NCBI GenBank assembly: GCA_964019165.1
Contig: OZ025273.1
Span: forward strand, 2,562,501-2,626,500
Length of the DNA stretch: 64,000 bases
Reading direction: 5' to 3'
Origin: Mastigias papua
Taxonomy: Eukaryota; Cnidaria; Scyphozoa; Rhizostomeae; Mastigiidae
Part shown: piece by piece, positions 23,501-38,500 of the stretch
How the letters are laid out: each line of letters starts with the position of its first letter
Numbering within the stretch: position 1 is the first letter of the stretch
Program-made: the position numbers and the translations under genes
The notes under the pieces: generated by a model
Told to the model about the DNA's origin: nothing
What the model saw: the letters and a program-made list of their open reading frames with translations, nothing else
The model's database searches: none

Positions 23501-26500
23501 GGTTAGTGTCTGGCTAATTTCTTAATAAGCCTATTATTTGCATGGTTTTATTTGTGCAATTTTATAATTAAATTATCCTATATTCAAGTTATTTTTCCTC
23601 TGAGGTTTTTACTTCTGCTTCACTTGTTTTGTGCAATCTCAACGATTTATTACAATTCAACTCGGATTAAATATTCAATTTTCTGATAAATGCCATAGCA
23701 ACTTTCCTTAAGTTCCTATCCTTAAGAAGTTTGATGCATGAGCATGAAATTCTATGTAGCTGTAGCAAAAGTTTAATCATTTTGCGGTTATTTCTTCATG
23801 TTTATTTGTTTATTTTTGTTTTACTCAGGGGAGTTCAATTATGGATATCAATCATTGTGATTTTTCTTTCGCAGAAAGTAGCACGAGTCTCCAATTTCCA
23901 ACAGAACGTGGAATTAGATCAAAAGTCATATGTTTATGTTAACTTACAAGACAGACAGACAAAAAATTCAGCGTTATTTGCATCACCTTTTTATTTTCAA
24001 CAGTGAAAATTAAGTAGGCACGACTTAGGCAAACTATATAAAACGACAAAATAAGGCCATACAAGTAAAGCAAAACAGCTACCAAGATTGAAGTAGACCA
24101 AAGCTTACGAGACCCTGATCTTGTACCTAGATGGTGGGTTTCTTCCATAGATACGTATTTATTTGCAATTTATAAAATTTTCAGTCAGTTCATACTTTCT
24201 AGTTATTGTTCCCTTACTGATCAGACGGTTGCCGAATTGGGAGAACATTGAGGTCGAAGTTTTGATCAGGTTTTTCGGACGATTTTTCTGTGTGACTGTT
24301 TTGTTGCATCATTGTTAATTCAGTACATTTCAGTTACAGTTAGTTCATGCACTGCTCTCTTTGTATTTATACTATTTCACCTGTTTTCTTAGATGTTTGA
24401 AACAAACTGCGACACTGGTAAATTATTCAAAATGAAAGTTGGCAAAGGAAAAGTGATTCGAGTAAAGAAACCGACCATATTTATGTCATTTTGATTGCTT
24501 CGGCGTTACCATTTTATTTTTATCAGTTATTTTAGAAAATTTATAGTTGATTGTTGGACTAACTTCTCTGAAAGTTGACTTGCATTTGACAGATTGGCAT
24601 ATGGCAGAAAAGGAACTGTCCAACACTATGCCGACGGCCCAGGATAAATATCTTCTAACAGGCATTCCCCAACATGCGGAATCGTATATGAGACTAACTT
24701 TTACTTTTATTATTGAGCTAATTCCTTACATGGGGAATTTTAGATGCCACGACCATGGATTGTTTTAGGGGCTTTTTGACAGTTTCAATGTGAAAACCTC
24801 TTAAAGCTCTATTCTGCATAATGGTAGACAATTCAGACCTCACTACATCCATGTTGTTATCTGTAGTAAAGAATTCTGAGCTTTTTTGCCCACATATTAT
24901 TGTACTGTTTAGATTAATTTACTTTTGTTTTCCAGGGATGGGAAGAAGGGGTTCCTGGAATGAGAAAAGGGGGAAAGCGTTTGTTGATTATTCCACCAGG
25001 CTTGGCTTATGGTGCAAAGGTATTTTGTCTTTTATCCGAGTTTTAAAAGCCATTGTCCATTAGCTGTTAGGCCACACAGTAAAGATTCAATGACATAGTT
25101 CTATCCACCTTCACCACATTTGTGCACGTCTTCTTCATGTATTGCAGAGATGTTGATGCTATTTATATGATCTTGTTGGTATTGCACAACAACAATCATA
25201 CACCGTGAGCATTCATAGACACGGCGTTTTTGGATTGCATTACGAGGCTACTACTGGAAAAGGGGCCCGAAAATATAGGAACACAGTTATTTTATTTGTT
25301 GTAGTTGGCATAATTCGAGCGAATATACATTCCTTATCAGTATCTTTAAGATCTCAGCTGGGATTTTGTAATGTTATTTCAAGTACATTATCAGATCACA
25401 ATTATTAGAAGAACTGGGAATCCTAAGAATTTGCCAATTCGTTTTCTCTTCCTTTCGCTAACTGTACATAACTTAAAGAGTACTGCATGATATTCAACAT
25501 CACTGTCTTATGAATTAGAGTGAAGCATGTTAAAGCTTCATGACATTTGTAGTCTAGAATCAGTGAATTATCGTGGAAGTGTCTTGTTTTTTTAGGCCGT
25601 TGGGGACCGGATACCCGCTAGTTCAACGTTGATATTTGAAGTAGATGTCACACGGGTAGGTCGTTTGTACAGATTAGTTCTTTGAGTCTGCGTGACATTG
25701 AATTCCAGTAGATTGTATTGTTCCCAGTTTTGCCAAAATGGTGAACAGTTTTCTTGCCATCAGCCTTAGAAGATTATTCTTATGATTACCACTTGTTGCT
25801 GGAAGCAAGCAAAAGGTTAGCCTTGACCTTTTACAGGATTTATAGAGGTAACCATTTCAATCACTGCTATTAGTAAAGGCCATGTTATCAGTAAAACCCC
25901 TCGTATAGAATTCGTATGTAGAGATAAATACGTGAAAAGTCTATTGTACTACAGAACTTCACTGTAACACGAAAAAGCGGGAACATTCTTTTAGCGTACT
26001 GAAAGCTTTTTTCGTCCGACACTCATCAGAGTATGAAACTTCGGATAACAGCCGAAAGGTGAACTGGAATATATAGCCAGATGCGGATACACGTGATATG
26101 ATCGATAGTGCGTCTATTTGACCCTATGATTGGCCCATTAGCACCTATTCACCATTCTTTACTTGAAGAGTCCAAGTGAGAAAATTAGTATTATTCATAC
26201 GTAGAGATAAATGTTTTAGAGTTCTTTTAGAAAGTTTCAGAAATTGCTCAAAGATAACATATCATGTGCATTACAAATGCTTGAGATGATAACTTTGTTG
26301 TTGAACAGACCTCGAAGTTTAGGTTCTAACATTGGGATGTTTTGATCTTAAATTTCTTAAGTGAAAACTTGAATTTCTTAACAGAGTTACTATTCGTTTC
26401 TTACCTAAAGGCAAAGTTTGCCAATCCTGATCCAAAATATGCAAACTTGGAGACAACACCCAACGGGAATCCAGGCACTGCTATGAGTGAGCAGCCTAAA

Positions 26501-29500
26501 TCAGCAAATTCTGGAGCTGACAAAAAGCCTGAGCTCCCAGTAATAAGTGAGCCCAAAAGTATAGACCAGCCAGATGCAGCTTCGACAAAACTCAATGCAG
26601 AGGTGAAAGATAAGGAAGTGCAAGAGAAAGATCATATGCTCAAGTTTGTTCATTTAAAGTTATTCTTTTCTGAGAATTTGTCATACATCGATGTCTTCAA
26701 TGTTTATAGATGTTTTACTTTTCATACGATTTATATTCGAGTTGGGCATGCTTATTTTGGGATGTTTCTTCTTCATCGTTTATACAGGGATCAACTATTG
26801 CTAACTACAGCATTTTTATTGGATGGGAAGACTGAACGAGAATAGGACTAGACTTCCATTGGTAGATTGTACGTTGGTAGACACATTGGCATGACAGGGG
26901 CTTGTCATTGCCTCAATCTTTCAATCCTATTTAGCGTCACCTAAGTAAAAGTAGTGAATTGCAGTACAAGATGGCTTTGTAGTGAGCATGTATTTGAGAT
27001 ACTGTGAGCAAGAAATAAAAGTTGAGCGACTTAGAAGATGTAGTGTGAAATTATTTATTTTCGATTATTCCTCCTCCTCTGCTACCATCTTCACATTTGA
27101 GGTACTTGTAGAGACCCAGCTTGTAGTCGTCAACTCCACATGATTTTTGGGAACGTAGTGAAGAAGACCCATGCCCTCTGGTTTTAAATTTTTTCTTCGC
27201 CAGATCAGCATTTTTTTATATCTATCGTAATTTGAATTCATTGATGTACATGAGGACTATGGTCTTTTTGACATGCAAAGTTTCCTCTTACAACCTTTGA
27301 CATCTGTCTTTCACTCATACTAACTTTTTTGACCTTTTTATTTATTTATTAATTTATTTATTTATTTTTATTTATTAATTTATTTATTTATTTTAATTTA
27401 TTACCTTTTTCGTATAGAGCGTCTTTGGAGAAAGATTTACGTAAAGGACGGACGCATTCTTTATCTGAACAACTTTCAAGGGTTTGTTGAATTCATATCT
27501 TATCATTGACAGAATTCTGTTAGGCATGAGACAGGATGCTACCGCCTTGAAAAATTAACTTGTCCCAAATGAGATGAAGAGCTTACGATTGGTAGCAGTT
27601 TTAGTATTGTGACTGTGATAGGAAAAATTTAACTTTATTTGAATTACAGATCAAGGATGATATGTCCACTGAAATTAATAACAGAAAGTCAAAAAACTGG
27701 AATTCCTAGAAAGGAAATTAGACCTTTTTGTGTCTTAAACATTATAGTTTTGCTTGTCTCTTGATCATAATTAATGAGATCTAAAATTTTTCCCGATTAT
27801 GCATTTAAGTCATTTTTACGATAACACCATTCCAGTCTCTTAGGTATAACATTTTGTCCATCATTTTGCATGATTTTGCATCATTTGTCATACTTCAATC
27901 AAAAATCTTGTAATTAAATATATTTTGAACACCACTTGGGGGGGGGCTACCAGGCCGTCCAAATGATTGATACTCACTATGCTCAGATTAAATGTACCCC
28001 CCTAACAAACTCACGCTGGATACAGGCCTGCACCCATCATAGTTAACTATAATTAGAAGCAATTGAAGAAGTTTTGCTACGATCAAACTTTTCTATTGCT
28101 TGTCGAAGGCAAAAGTGCTATTTACGTGCTGTAAGTTGGAAGGTTTTCACGATCAAATAAGTATTGCTTTTAGATCTGATTGGACATTTCGATGAACTAT
28201 TTTTTCTCCTGTTCATATATATGAGTTCACGAATTGTAAAAGAAAAAATATTGGGAAATTATCTCTCCCAATAAGAGAAGCCTTATTTTGGAAACTATCC
28301 TCGTTTGGGCCACGAAGGGAGGTTGTTGGAAAGTACAGAGAAAGAGGACTCTTTTGGCAAATTCTTCATCACCCATAAGCAGAAATTTTTGTTCAATCTG
28401 TGGGTGGTAGTTAAAGAATGCGGCATTCCACTAATTCATTTCAAGATTCAATTCCTGTGTGTTACTTCTATCCGCTTCCTCCGAAACTGTTTTAAACAGA
28501 GGATTTTTTTTAGGATAAACCCGCGTTTTATTTCATCTTACAGTCATTAGAGAAATCAAGTGGGAAAGCGGATTTACTTGCTCGCATGTCTAAAATGGGA
28601 CAGGCTATGATCGTAACACCGCAAACCTCTTTAGATGATCATGAGACAAAGGAAACGGCAGATGATGAAAACAACCAGCAGCACGACGTAAGGAAATTTT
28701 GGCCTAGATTTACATGTTTCATAGTGTATGCCTGAAGTGTAAGTGCATGATGAGATCAAAGTGGTGCTCGTTCTATTGCACTGTATATGTACTTTGTCAT
28801 TATCGTAAAACTAATACAGCGAGAATTCAATTTGAAATTCTTCAAAGTTGTTATATTGGCAATTGTTTTGTTTTGAATGGTCCATGAGATAAGCTCGTTA
28901 TTGAGAGTTGTTTTCAGGTGGTATAAAGATACTGGAGAAAATGTACGTGTATGACACTATGTTGCAGATGGGAGTTTTCAGAAGTTTAGAATTGCAACTA
29001 TCTTTGGATTTATCAACATTATTGTCTTCTTCCACTCATATCATGGAGAAAAATAATTTTTTGAATGTCGGTTACCTTTAGCAAGTCCAAGACAGTAGTG
29101 CAAGAAAAGAGGAATACCCCGTGGAATCCCCATCAAAACCGGCTGTGAAACCTCGACCTGAAGCTGCAGCTCCACACCCAAGACATGCACATGACAATAT
29201 CGATAATCCTAGGACGAGGCCTAGTCACATGCATGCTGATTATCACAACCAATCAGCAATGAATCAGCAACAGCAACAACAACAGCCCATGATTCAGCCT
29301 CCGGCGATTTATCAGGTACTTCGGATTTCTTACTATGTCCGTCAGGACGAGTTTGTCACATAGTAAGTGTGGTTATTATCTTTTGTAGAGACTTAAATTT
29401 TGTGTATTTTGTGCTAGTATTGCATGCTTTCTTTTTCACCTTCAATCTAATTCTGTCTCCACCCAATCAAGCATGCATGCACTTCAGGCCTTGTCCGATT

Positions 29501-32500
29501 TTGCCCCTTAGTGATTCAGCCTCCAATAGCTTCTCCCATCATCTCAGCCTCAATGCCACCCAGTCTGCATACGAATTTTCATGCATTCAATTCAGCTCAA
29601 CCACCATCCAAATCAGCCTCCACCCAAATCTGCCTCAATCCAATTCTGCATCGATCTAGCTACGCTAATTGGCATTGACTTGTATGTCACTGTTTGTTAA
29701 CAGCCGTTTGCTACTTGCCAAGTTTTGTTGCTTTTTTACTATTCATTGAGTGCAAAAGTTATCACGCTTAATATTCCTTCTTATTCATGTAAGACTCTGA
29801 TGTCTTTCTTTGACCCACTTCAGCCAACTCAGCCAATGTATGGCATGCAGCTACCGGGAAGTATGCCCTTCATTCAGACAGTCCCAACAGTTCAGACCAT
29901 ACCACCAGCCAGTGCTTCTCAGTCCTCTGGTGAAATGTCCTTGCTTATGTCTGAAAGCAAGATCCACCATGGAGAAATAAAGTCAGCTGTTAATAGAGTG
30001 ACTGAAAGAATAGATGATTTGATGCTGAAGGTAATCTCTTGTTCTCATATGATATCCTATTCAATGCACCACGGAGAAATCATTGAAAGCAGGTTTATTA
30101 TCACTGTGTTTTACATAACAGATTGTCTCTTAGTGGGTTATATCGGTAATATTACTGTATTGAATTGAATGCGGATTATTAGAACTTTGAATGTATTCAA
30201 TTGAATGTGGATTGTTGGTACTAAAATGTATTGAATTGAATACGGACTATCGATACTAGGAATGGAATGAATTGAATTTGAACTATTAACACTAGAGATT
30301 TAAGGTAGTATTCTTGAGGAAGGGTGATTCCTTTGATATCACGTCATCCAACTACTAGGAAACTTGATGGTTAGAGCCAATGCTTAGCAATCAAATATTT
30401 TATTATACTTCATTTTTTTGTAGAAATTTTTCTAGAATGCTGCTTTTTCATTGTTGTATATTCATTTAAGAATACCCTTTACTCTTAGAGATAAAGTGAG
30501 TGATTTTGGGGATATGTTAAGTAATTTTTGCATTGATAAGTGCTCAGCCTTCGTATTATTTGGCGTACATAGTATGCAATGAAAAATTGTAGAATTCTAT
30601 GTACTCTTAATTAAACGTAATGTTTAAAAATAGTTTTAACCCTTTTTGATTAGATTGATAGACTTGAGAAGAGTGGTTTCCGGCAAGAACTAACGAAACC
30701 GATAAGTGGAAATGAAATGGAAGCATCTGTCCTCGCTGCTAATATCAACAGAATTATGAAAGTATTTATTACTTTGCTGAATTGTTTTTCATCTACGAAA
30801 ATTCTTCGGTAATTTTGTTGCACGATTCAACCTACGTTCAGGCTTGGAAGTAGAATTGATACATAAGTGAGCAAAGCTCACTGGTTGATCGATCTCCCTT
30901 TGTTAGGCCAGTTGTGTCTTGATATCTTCAAAGATAATGGATTACCGAGCTCTTTGTTTATTCTGCATTATTTATAAGTCTAGTTATCACATGGAATTCA
31001 ATAAATAAGTTACGGGAAATTTGTTTCTCGGTATTTGTTTGACTTTTTAAATGTATGAGCAATAGGATATGTTTAAGGATGATTCCTGGATAATCTAGTC
31101 AGAGTTTGGAGCCAACTATTTTTTAGTAATAGTATTCGCAGAATTATGCAATTTTGTCATAAATGAAAGCTTTTATTGCTTAAACATGAAATGCAGGTTA
31201 TGGACCCGTGCGTAGGGTTCATGCGGTGAGGAAAAATCTTGAAAAAATGTGTTTTTAAAGACAGCCAGAAAAAGTCAGGAAAGGTCAGGAAAGGTCAGGA
31301 AAGGTCAGGAAATTATATTGAAAGCGTAAAGAAAGTCAGGAGAAATTCTTTGGTGTCCAAATGACAACTATTATCGAATTAAGAGTTTTTGGTTTGTCAA
31401 GTTTTTGATATGTTTTGTTCCTGTTTGAGAATGAAGAGTCTCCTTTTCTTTCCCATATTGAAAAACTGTATTCAATTATTTTTGAAAGTTTGGTCAGCCG
31501 CATCATTTGCAGCATCGGTTCGTCAGGAAAAATATTACATATTTCTGATATGTAGTCTGGAAAAGCACGTTCATTTCAATGAAAAAGTCAGGAAAAGTCA
31601 GAAAAGAATGTTAGGCAGGATGTTTATGAACCCTGGTTGCGAACTTGCCTCTAGCCCATAGGACTCTTGATTTTGTATTAGTGCAAAGGATCAACTGAAG
31701 TCTGGGATCTTTTTTCCAAAGGAAAATGACAGGCTGAAATCAGACTGTGCGGAAAAGACGACAAAAATTGAGAGTCTGAACGAGAAAATTTCAGAAATGT
31801 TACTTAAGAATCATAGGTAAGCGCTCGCTTTTTGCAATGCTGTTTGTAGTGACTACTTTCTAAGTTTGTTTGTATATTTTTTCTTTTTATAGCCTTTTCT
31901 TGACACTTGGAGTTTTATTAAACTTTTCTATTTGTGGAGATTTCCTTGTGTTGAGAACTTCAGTTGCGCTACTTCTTTGTCGTTTGTTGTCAATTGGTGC
32001 GTTTACTACTGATTTGTGAATAAGTCTTTAGTTTCAAGCCACAATCCACCTCAGGATTTGACAGTTTGTGTTGTTAAGCGATTGAGATTATATTTTCGCT
32101 AGTTTTCTGGAAAAGAGCAATCAGTTGATGGAGGAGAGAGCAGATTCAATCAAAAGTAATGCAACACAGGCAATGGTGAAGATCAACACGTTAGAACAAG
32201 ACAATGTAAGTTATTGTAAATTTTGTTTAGTAATTTGTTACTATAGTATTCTGTTCCGGGTTGAGCTATTGCTATTCGAAACTAAACTAGGCAGCCAGGT
32301 TCTAGAGATGAAATCTCAGGGAGAATTAATTTTTGGTTGGTATAATTTTGCAAAATGCCTCTGACCAGAATATATGCATATTGCTAGTGGAAGAGTATTA
32401 TCTAACTATACGAACTTATGGTGGCATTGTTGTTTCTTTTCACTTTGTTCATTTGTACGGCCTAATTCATAGCATATTGTGGACAGAAGACGTGTGGATT

Positions 32501-35500
32501 GAAACCTGTTTTCCTTCGCAAAATGTATTGAATTGAAGACTCAGCTGTTGTACAGGTCTTTACTGATTGATTGTTTGACCAATAGACAGCTAAGTCAGCG
32601 GTTGTATAAATCACCACACCTTTATTAGTGTCCATGCTAATCTTGGCACACTTCATTTTTAGGCGTCATTAACGACACAGTTGTCAACATTGAGCTCACA
32701 GTTATCTGGGTTTGAAGCCAAGCTTGAAGAGGCAAAAGCAAGAGAGATTGAGTTGAAATCAAAAATAAAAAAATTGAAAGATGAAAGAGAATCTCTGACG
32801 GAGAAATTTGAGTCTGCCAATTCAAATGCATCTGGTATGGAAATTTTGTTGTCGATTTGCCATCTGATTTCATAGAGCACGGCATTCTTCGTTGTTGTTT
32901 GTTAAATTGATAGACAGCTAGAACCGAAAGAAAATTTTTGATTAGTCTTGGATTAGTATTGTAATATTTGACAGACCATGTCTCTTGACATCTTTGCAGC
33001 CCTCATTAAAAGTGCTTTGTTCCCGCAGCATTTGAAATTCGTTATGTATCATTTTGCTCCTGCAAGCGGCTCTCGTCCGCTCGTGCCCATCAGTGAGCCT
33101 TACTTTTTGTATAAGGTTTTGAGCAACACAGTAAGACATGTGCCTCATGCGAGTGTTGTATTATCTCACATAATACTGTAAACTACGGTTGCTGCGAATG
33201 CACTTTAGAGCCATAGGCTACCAGGGCACATCCATCAAGCCATGTGTAACTCTTTAGAAATTCAACCTTCTAGTTGCATTTTTTGCTTTGTTGCAGATCA
33301 TAAGGAAGAACTAACAAAACTTCAGGACAAGTACAAAGAGGAGAAACAGGAGAGGAAGAAACTAAAAGCAAAACTCGAACATATGGAGGAGGAGATTCAG
33401 GAAGCGAAACAAGAGAATGAGAGTATTGCCAAGGTTGGATCTATTTTTTGCATTTTTGAGGAGGTCATCTTCGGATTTCGATAATATAACTTACAATTAT
33501 ACGAGTTTTTTTCTCTCTCCTTTTTTGCCACCGATTAACCAGGAAAATGACCAGATTCAATTGATTGTGTATATCTTATACATGCGGGCTTTTATACAGC
33601 ATTACAAAGAAATATTTCCTTTTTGGTGAACGATTCTGTATGTTATCACCAGGTAGCTGATAGATAATCAATTATAGCTAATATATTCTGATTGATCTTT
33701 CGTACGTACAGTACTTGTTATTTAACATTCCTGCTTTTACTTATCTAGCCTATCAATCTTTCAGCCTTAACCAGAGTTTTGCTTTCACCTCAATTAAATT
33801 TTCTATTCGTTAGTCACTAACAGTTTTTTTCTATTCAAGTGCAGTCGTGCGGTTTTTATCGATTTTGATTTCTTCTGTGTTGGGAAGACTTTCCTGCCAT
33901 GGATTTACACATTTGTCCTTTTTTAGGCTTTGAATGACCGTAAGAAAAAACAGCAATCGGACAGGAAGAAATTCGACGAAGACATCGAAGAGTTAAAGAA
34001 CTCTCATGAGGCATGGCGTTAAAGCATTGTTCTTTAAGATTCTCACTCAGACTTCAAGTAATTTTGTTAGCCTGCAAATATCGTTTCCAATATCCAGTTA
34101 TACTTTTTTGTTGGATTTTATAAGACCTATTCAGAGTTCTAGTTGGCTGTTTCAAATTGTGTATTGTTCAAGACATTCTTTGCTTGTTATTAAAGTTGTA
34201 TGAATATCAAATATTATTTGTTATTGCTCTTATTTTGATTTTTCTTTAGGAAGAAATAAATTCATTAAAACAACGGTATAAGAAGAGTTCGCTTGAAAAT
34301 GAAAAGGTTTGATATGAATGTGGTTTTTTCTTTAGGGAATAACTTGTCGATTTAAATTGCAGGGGGAATCCCCATTACGTAGCTTTTAGTCTGCGATGAT
34401 TTCTTGAACTAGCTTTTAGCCAACAGATCGTACAACTGAACTATAGTTACAGTTGTGTTTCCCATAGAGACTAGCATGTCATGCCTTACAACTCTGCTTT
34501 CCATTCAAAGATCGCTGCCCTAGAAAAGGAACTCGAGGCAAAACATCAAGAACATTTGAAGAAGAGCTTGGAAGATACTGAAAAGAGATGGCAGGAGAAA
34601 TATCAAGAGCTATCAGCTGATAATGATAAGCTAAAATCTGAAGTATCCCTTTTAAATGAAAAGGTAACTTTTGTATCATTACTTTGGATCAGCCGTTCTA
34701 GACCTGGGTTGGGTCGATCCCAAGGGGCTCGACGAATCAGTTTCAGGGATTTGGTGGAAGTCTGGACACACACTCTGTTCTTATGGTCAATTTGTGCTCT
34801 TATAAAGCACATACCTATGTTAAGAAAATGAAAAACCCATATTTTAGTTTTCAAATTAAGAATATGTAAAAGAGGTTGGCTTAGTACTTCCAACAAAGTT
34901 GAGAACCATTGATTTGGATATATACTTGTATAGGAATGTTTGATTACCTCTAGAAAGAATTTTTCCTCCTTATGTCTATACTCATATGCTTATAGTCGTA
35001 TAATCATTTTCATTAGGCAAATTGAAATCCTTTAGGAGTAAGATATTCGTGGTCATTCGTATACCTCCTCATGATACCTATAAGTCCGATGGCTGAACCC
35101 TCGCCCAACCTCCAAGTTTTTATCAATTTATTCCATAGTTTTATTTGGAGCTTTAGAGACCTTGATATGATAGCAGGTAGAGTTCTGGTGCAGGAATGGA
35201 AGGACCAGAGTTGTTATTAGTATGAAGAAGAGTATTTGCTGTATTTATCAAAGGGAAACGTTCATTTTTAGCTTAAGAAGATGAGAACTTTAGAAGATAA
35301 GAATGCTGAATTAGAAACACAGTTAGAAGATTTGGAAACTGCTAAAAACCAGGTATTTTATATATTTGTGTCTATTTTTCTTCATTGACCGTCTGTTAAG
35401 TTTACTTTGATATTTATCGTATGATTCCCGGATAGAGCATGGCTGTCGATTTTATTGGCCTATTTGAATTTCAGAATGATACGTCTATATTTAGTAAATT

Positions 35501-38500
35501 TGGTTGCGTTGCTTTTTCAGGTATCTAAGGAAGCAAATGATCAAATTGAAAACTTTAAGAGAAAAGTTCAAACTCTTTGCGAGGTATGATGAATATGTGC
35601 AGTACACATTTAACCTATTGTGTGTGTAATTGTGTTAAGTATTAAGACAGAAGAGAATTTTCATGGAGCTTCTTCAATATCAATACTTCAATATTTGTGA
35701 TTGTATGGCGCTGATTTTGTTGTGCTGTTGTTCGTTTTATTGCATTTTGTTGCTATGTTTTATGTTGTACTGCACGAGTGTATCTTTTCACTATATTGCA
35801 CTGTAATATACTGCACTTTGTGGCATTTTATTGCGCTATCTCAATAATTCACGAAAAATGGAACATTTTGGAGCATGCACCTTATTTCTTAACAAGCATA
35901 TCGAACCTATAGGTTATCGAGGCTATTAGCACATCGTGTCCCAGCTTGTCCCAAAAATTAAGCATATATGCTATGTGCATTCCAAGGCTGAACAATTACA
36001 TTAGGTGTAATCTTTGAGGTTCAGAAACCTTAATTAGAACTAGAGATGACTAGATGACATGACTAGAGATGAACCTGAGAAACACGACAAGTGAATCAAG
36101 TTTGTAGGACATGTTTCGATTGAATCCTCAATCATCTTCAGATACAAGGTTGGAGTGTTGCATGTGCGAAAAGAAACAAGGATGAATACTTTCTCCCTGG
36201 AGGTCTTACAGGAAATGTTTCATTTATAGGAAGTGCTTTGAAGTGCTGTAATGAAAGTTTAAAGTGTAGCAACAAATTTAAATCACCCATATAGAAACGC
36301 TTCAGTGTGGTAATCATAATAGTTGTAATTCCTTGTACTTCACAGAAAAATGAAAATATTGAATCTGAAGCCTTCGAGAGAGGATTAGCGAAAGGAAAAG
36401 CAGAATCACATGACAATCCAGAAGAAATGAATAGTAAATCGAACGCAGCTGAAGAGGTAAAAATGTAGAAGGTTATTTTTCGTTGTAATCATTTGGCTAC
36501 GCGATGACTACGTATGTTAATTATGATGATTTTGATTATTATTATTGTTATTTCTGCTTTTGACGCATGTATTAAAGCTATCCCCATCTCCAACCGTGAT
36601 CTTAAATCAGTTTGTCCAACCGTGATTTTGAATCAGTTTGTCATTGGAATTTCATTTGTTTCTGTCTCACAGGACACACGTTGATAACAGCAATTATATG
36701 CTGAAGTGTTTCTATCCTGTATAAATAATCGTATTATGTTTAATAGTTCTCAGCTCAAAGCATTGGGTCTTTAAGTGCTTTGGAAATCTCACTGTGAATG
36801 CGGGCACCAACCAGTTGCCAAAGAACTCACAGGCCTTGAACCAGGGTACTTAGGAACCAAGTACCAATCGTAAAATCCTAGCTGTCCCTAACAAAGCTGT
36901 TTTCTGCACATGTTCGACACGAAGTTCTATTCCTGCTTCCATGACAAATTTCTCAAATCGAGTTGTTATAGCCCCGAGTGCTCCAACGACAATTGGGATT
37001 ACAGTCACTTTCCGAACATTCCATAATCGTGCAATCTCATCCTTTAACAATTTGTATTTATTGATCTTTTCCAGCTCTTTCTCACATACTCTGACATCAC
37101 CGGGTATGGCAATATCAATAACTTTAACCTCCTTACTTGTCTTGTCCAATACAACAATGTCTGGTCGACGAGCCTCAATCTCCTTGTCACACTGGATCAC
37201 AACATCCCACAATATCTTACAATTAGCACTCTCGCTTACTCCCTCCGGATTGTGTTCGTACCAATTCTTGGCTCTGTCATGGTCGAATTTTCCACATAGG
37301 CGCCAGTGTATATACCTTGCAACGTTATCATGCCTTCGCTTGTATTCTCTCTGGGCTAACTTACTACATTCGCTCACAATATGATAAACTGTCTCATTTT
37401 TGATACCACACATTCTGCACAATGGCGAGTCAATAGTTTTATCTATCCTACACTTTGTGTAATTTGTACGAAGCGCTTGTTCCTGTGCACTACAAATCAA
37501 TGCTTCAGTGCAGCCTTTCAGATCACTTTTCTGTAACCACCTCCAGGTATTATTTTTATCTTTGTCGTTCATTTCTCTAAGGTATTGTCCGTGCATTGTC
37601 TTGTCCTTCCAGTTGTTAATACGTTCTTGCTGTTTCAACTTTTTAAATTCTGTTGGTTTTATTGCATTTCTGCAACCTGGTAAAGTGTTACTTTCCTTAA
37701 CTGCAACAATGAGTGGCTCGATATGATTCACCACGTACCAACCAAGACTATTCTCTTCTGTAATAACACAATTCTTACAACCTATCATCCCCCTACCACC
37801 TTTGCTTCGCGAAATGTATAACCGATCAACATCACTTTTGGGGTGAAGCTCCTTATTTATTGTCATAATTTTCCGGGTCTTCCGGTCCATCGCATCAAGC
37901 TCACCTACAGTCCATTTGATGATACCTGCACCATACCTCAATAAAGATACTGCCCATGTATTCAGTGCTTTTATCTTATTCCTTCCATGAAGCCTACTTT
38001 TCATGATAACTTTAGTTCTCCGAATGTACTCTGTTCTGAAATTTTCTTTCATTGTACTTTCCTCAATTTTATCATACTCTGTGATTCCTAGGTATTTATA
38101 TCCAGTTTCTTCAATCTCCTTAATTTTTTCCCCACTAGGCAACTCTATCCCATCAGATCTTACCACCTTTCCTCGCTTCAAAATTAGTGTGCCACACTTC
38201 TTGATACCAAACTCCATTCCTATATCAGTTGAAAAAATTTCTACAGTAGAGGTCAATGCATTTATTTCACGCTCATTCTTCCCATAAATCTTAAGGTCGT
38301 CCATGAACAAAAGATGGTTTAGCCTTTCGCCACATTTCAGAGTATACCCTGACTGGACTTGCCTCAATATTTCTGTAAGGGGGAACATACAGATCACAAA
38401 TAAAAGAGGAGACAGGCTGTCACCCTGGAAAATTCCCCTCCTGATATTAACCTTTGCCAAGAATTCCCCACAGGACATCAGTTCCACATTCCAGGTTTTC

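Larger units (their letters stand above)
26411..30761 (+). other. FKBP15: FKBP15 exons 11-16: linker and start of coiled coil
   Basis: Exon 11 starts at 26411 ([14 protein letters not shown]). Its 3' end is uncertain: donors at 26486 and 26546 (both A|GTGAGC, phase 1) would join exon 12 if that begins at 27420, while the frame stays open to 26845. Exon 12 is 27418 or 27420 to 27481 ([20 protein letters not shown]). Exon 13 is 28544-28687 ([12 protein letters not shown]). Exon 14 is 29082-29315, with the Q-rich stretch [14 protein letters not shown]. Exon 15 is 29824-30030 ([30 protein letters not shown]). Exon 16 is 30654-30761 (ANINRIMK). The order matches the vertebrate protein. An extra small exon between 11 and 12 cannot be excluded. 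Confidence 0.82.
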
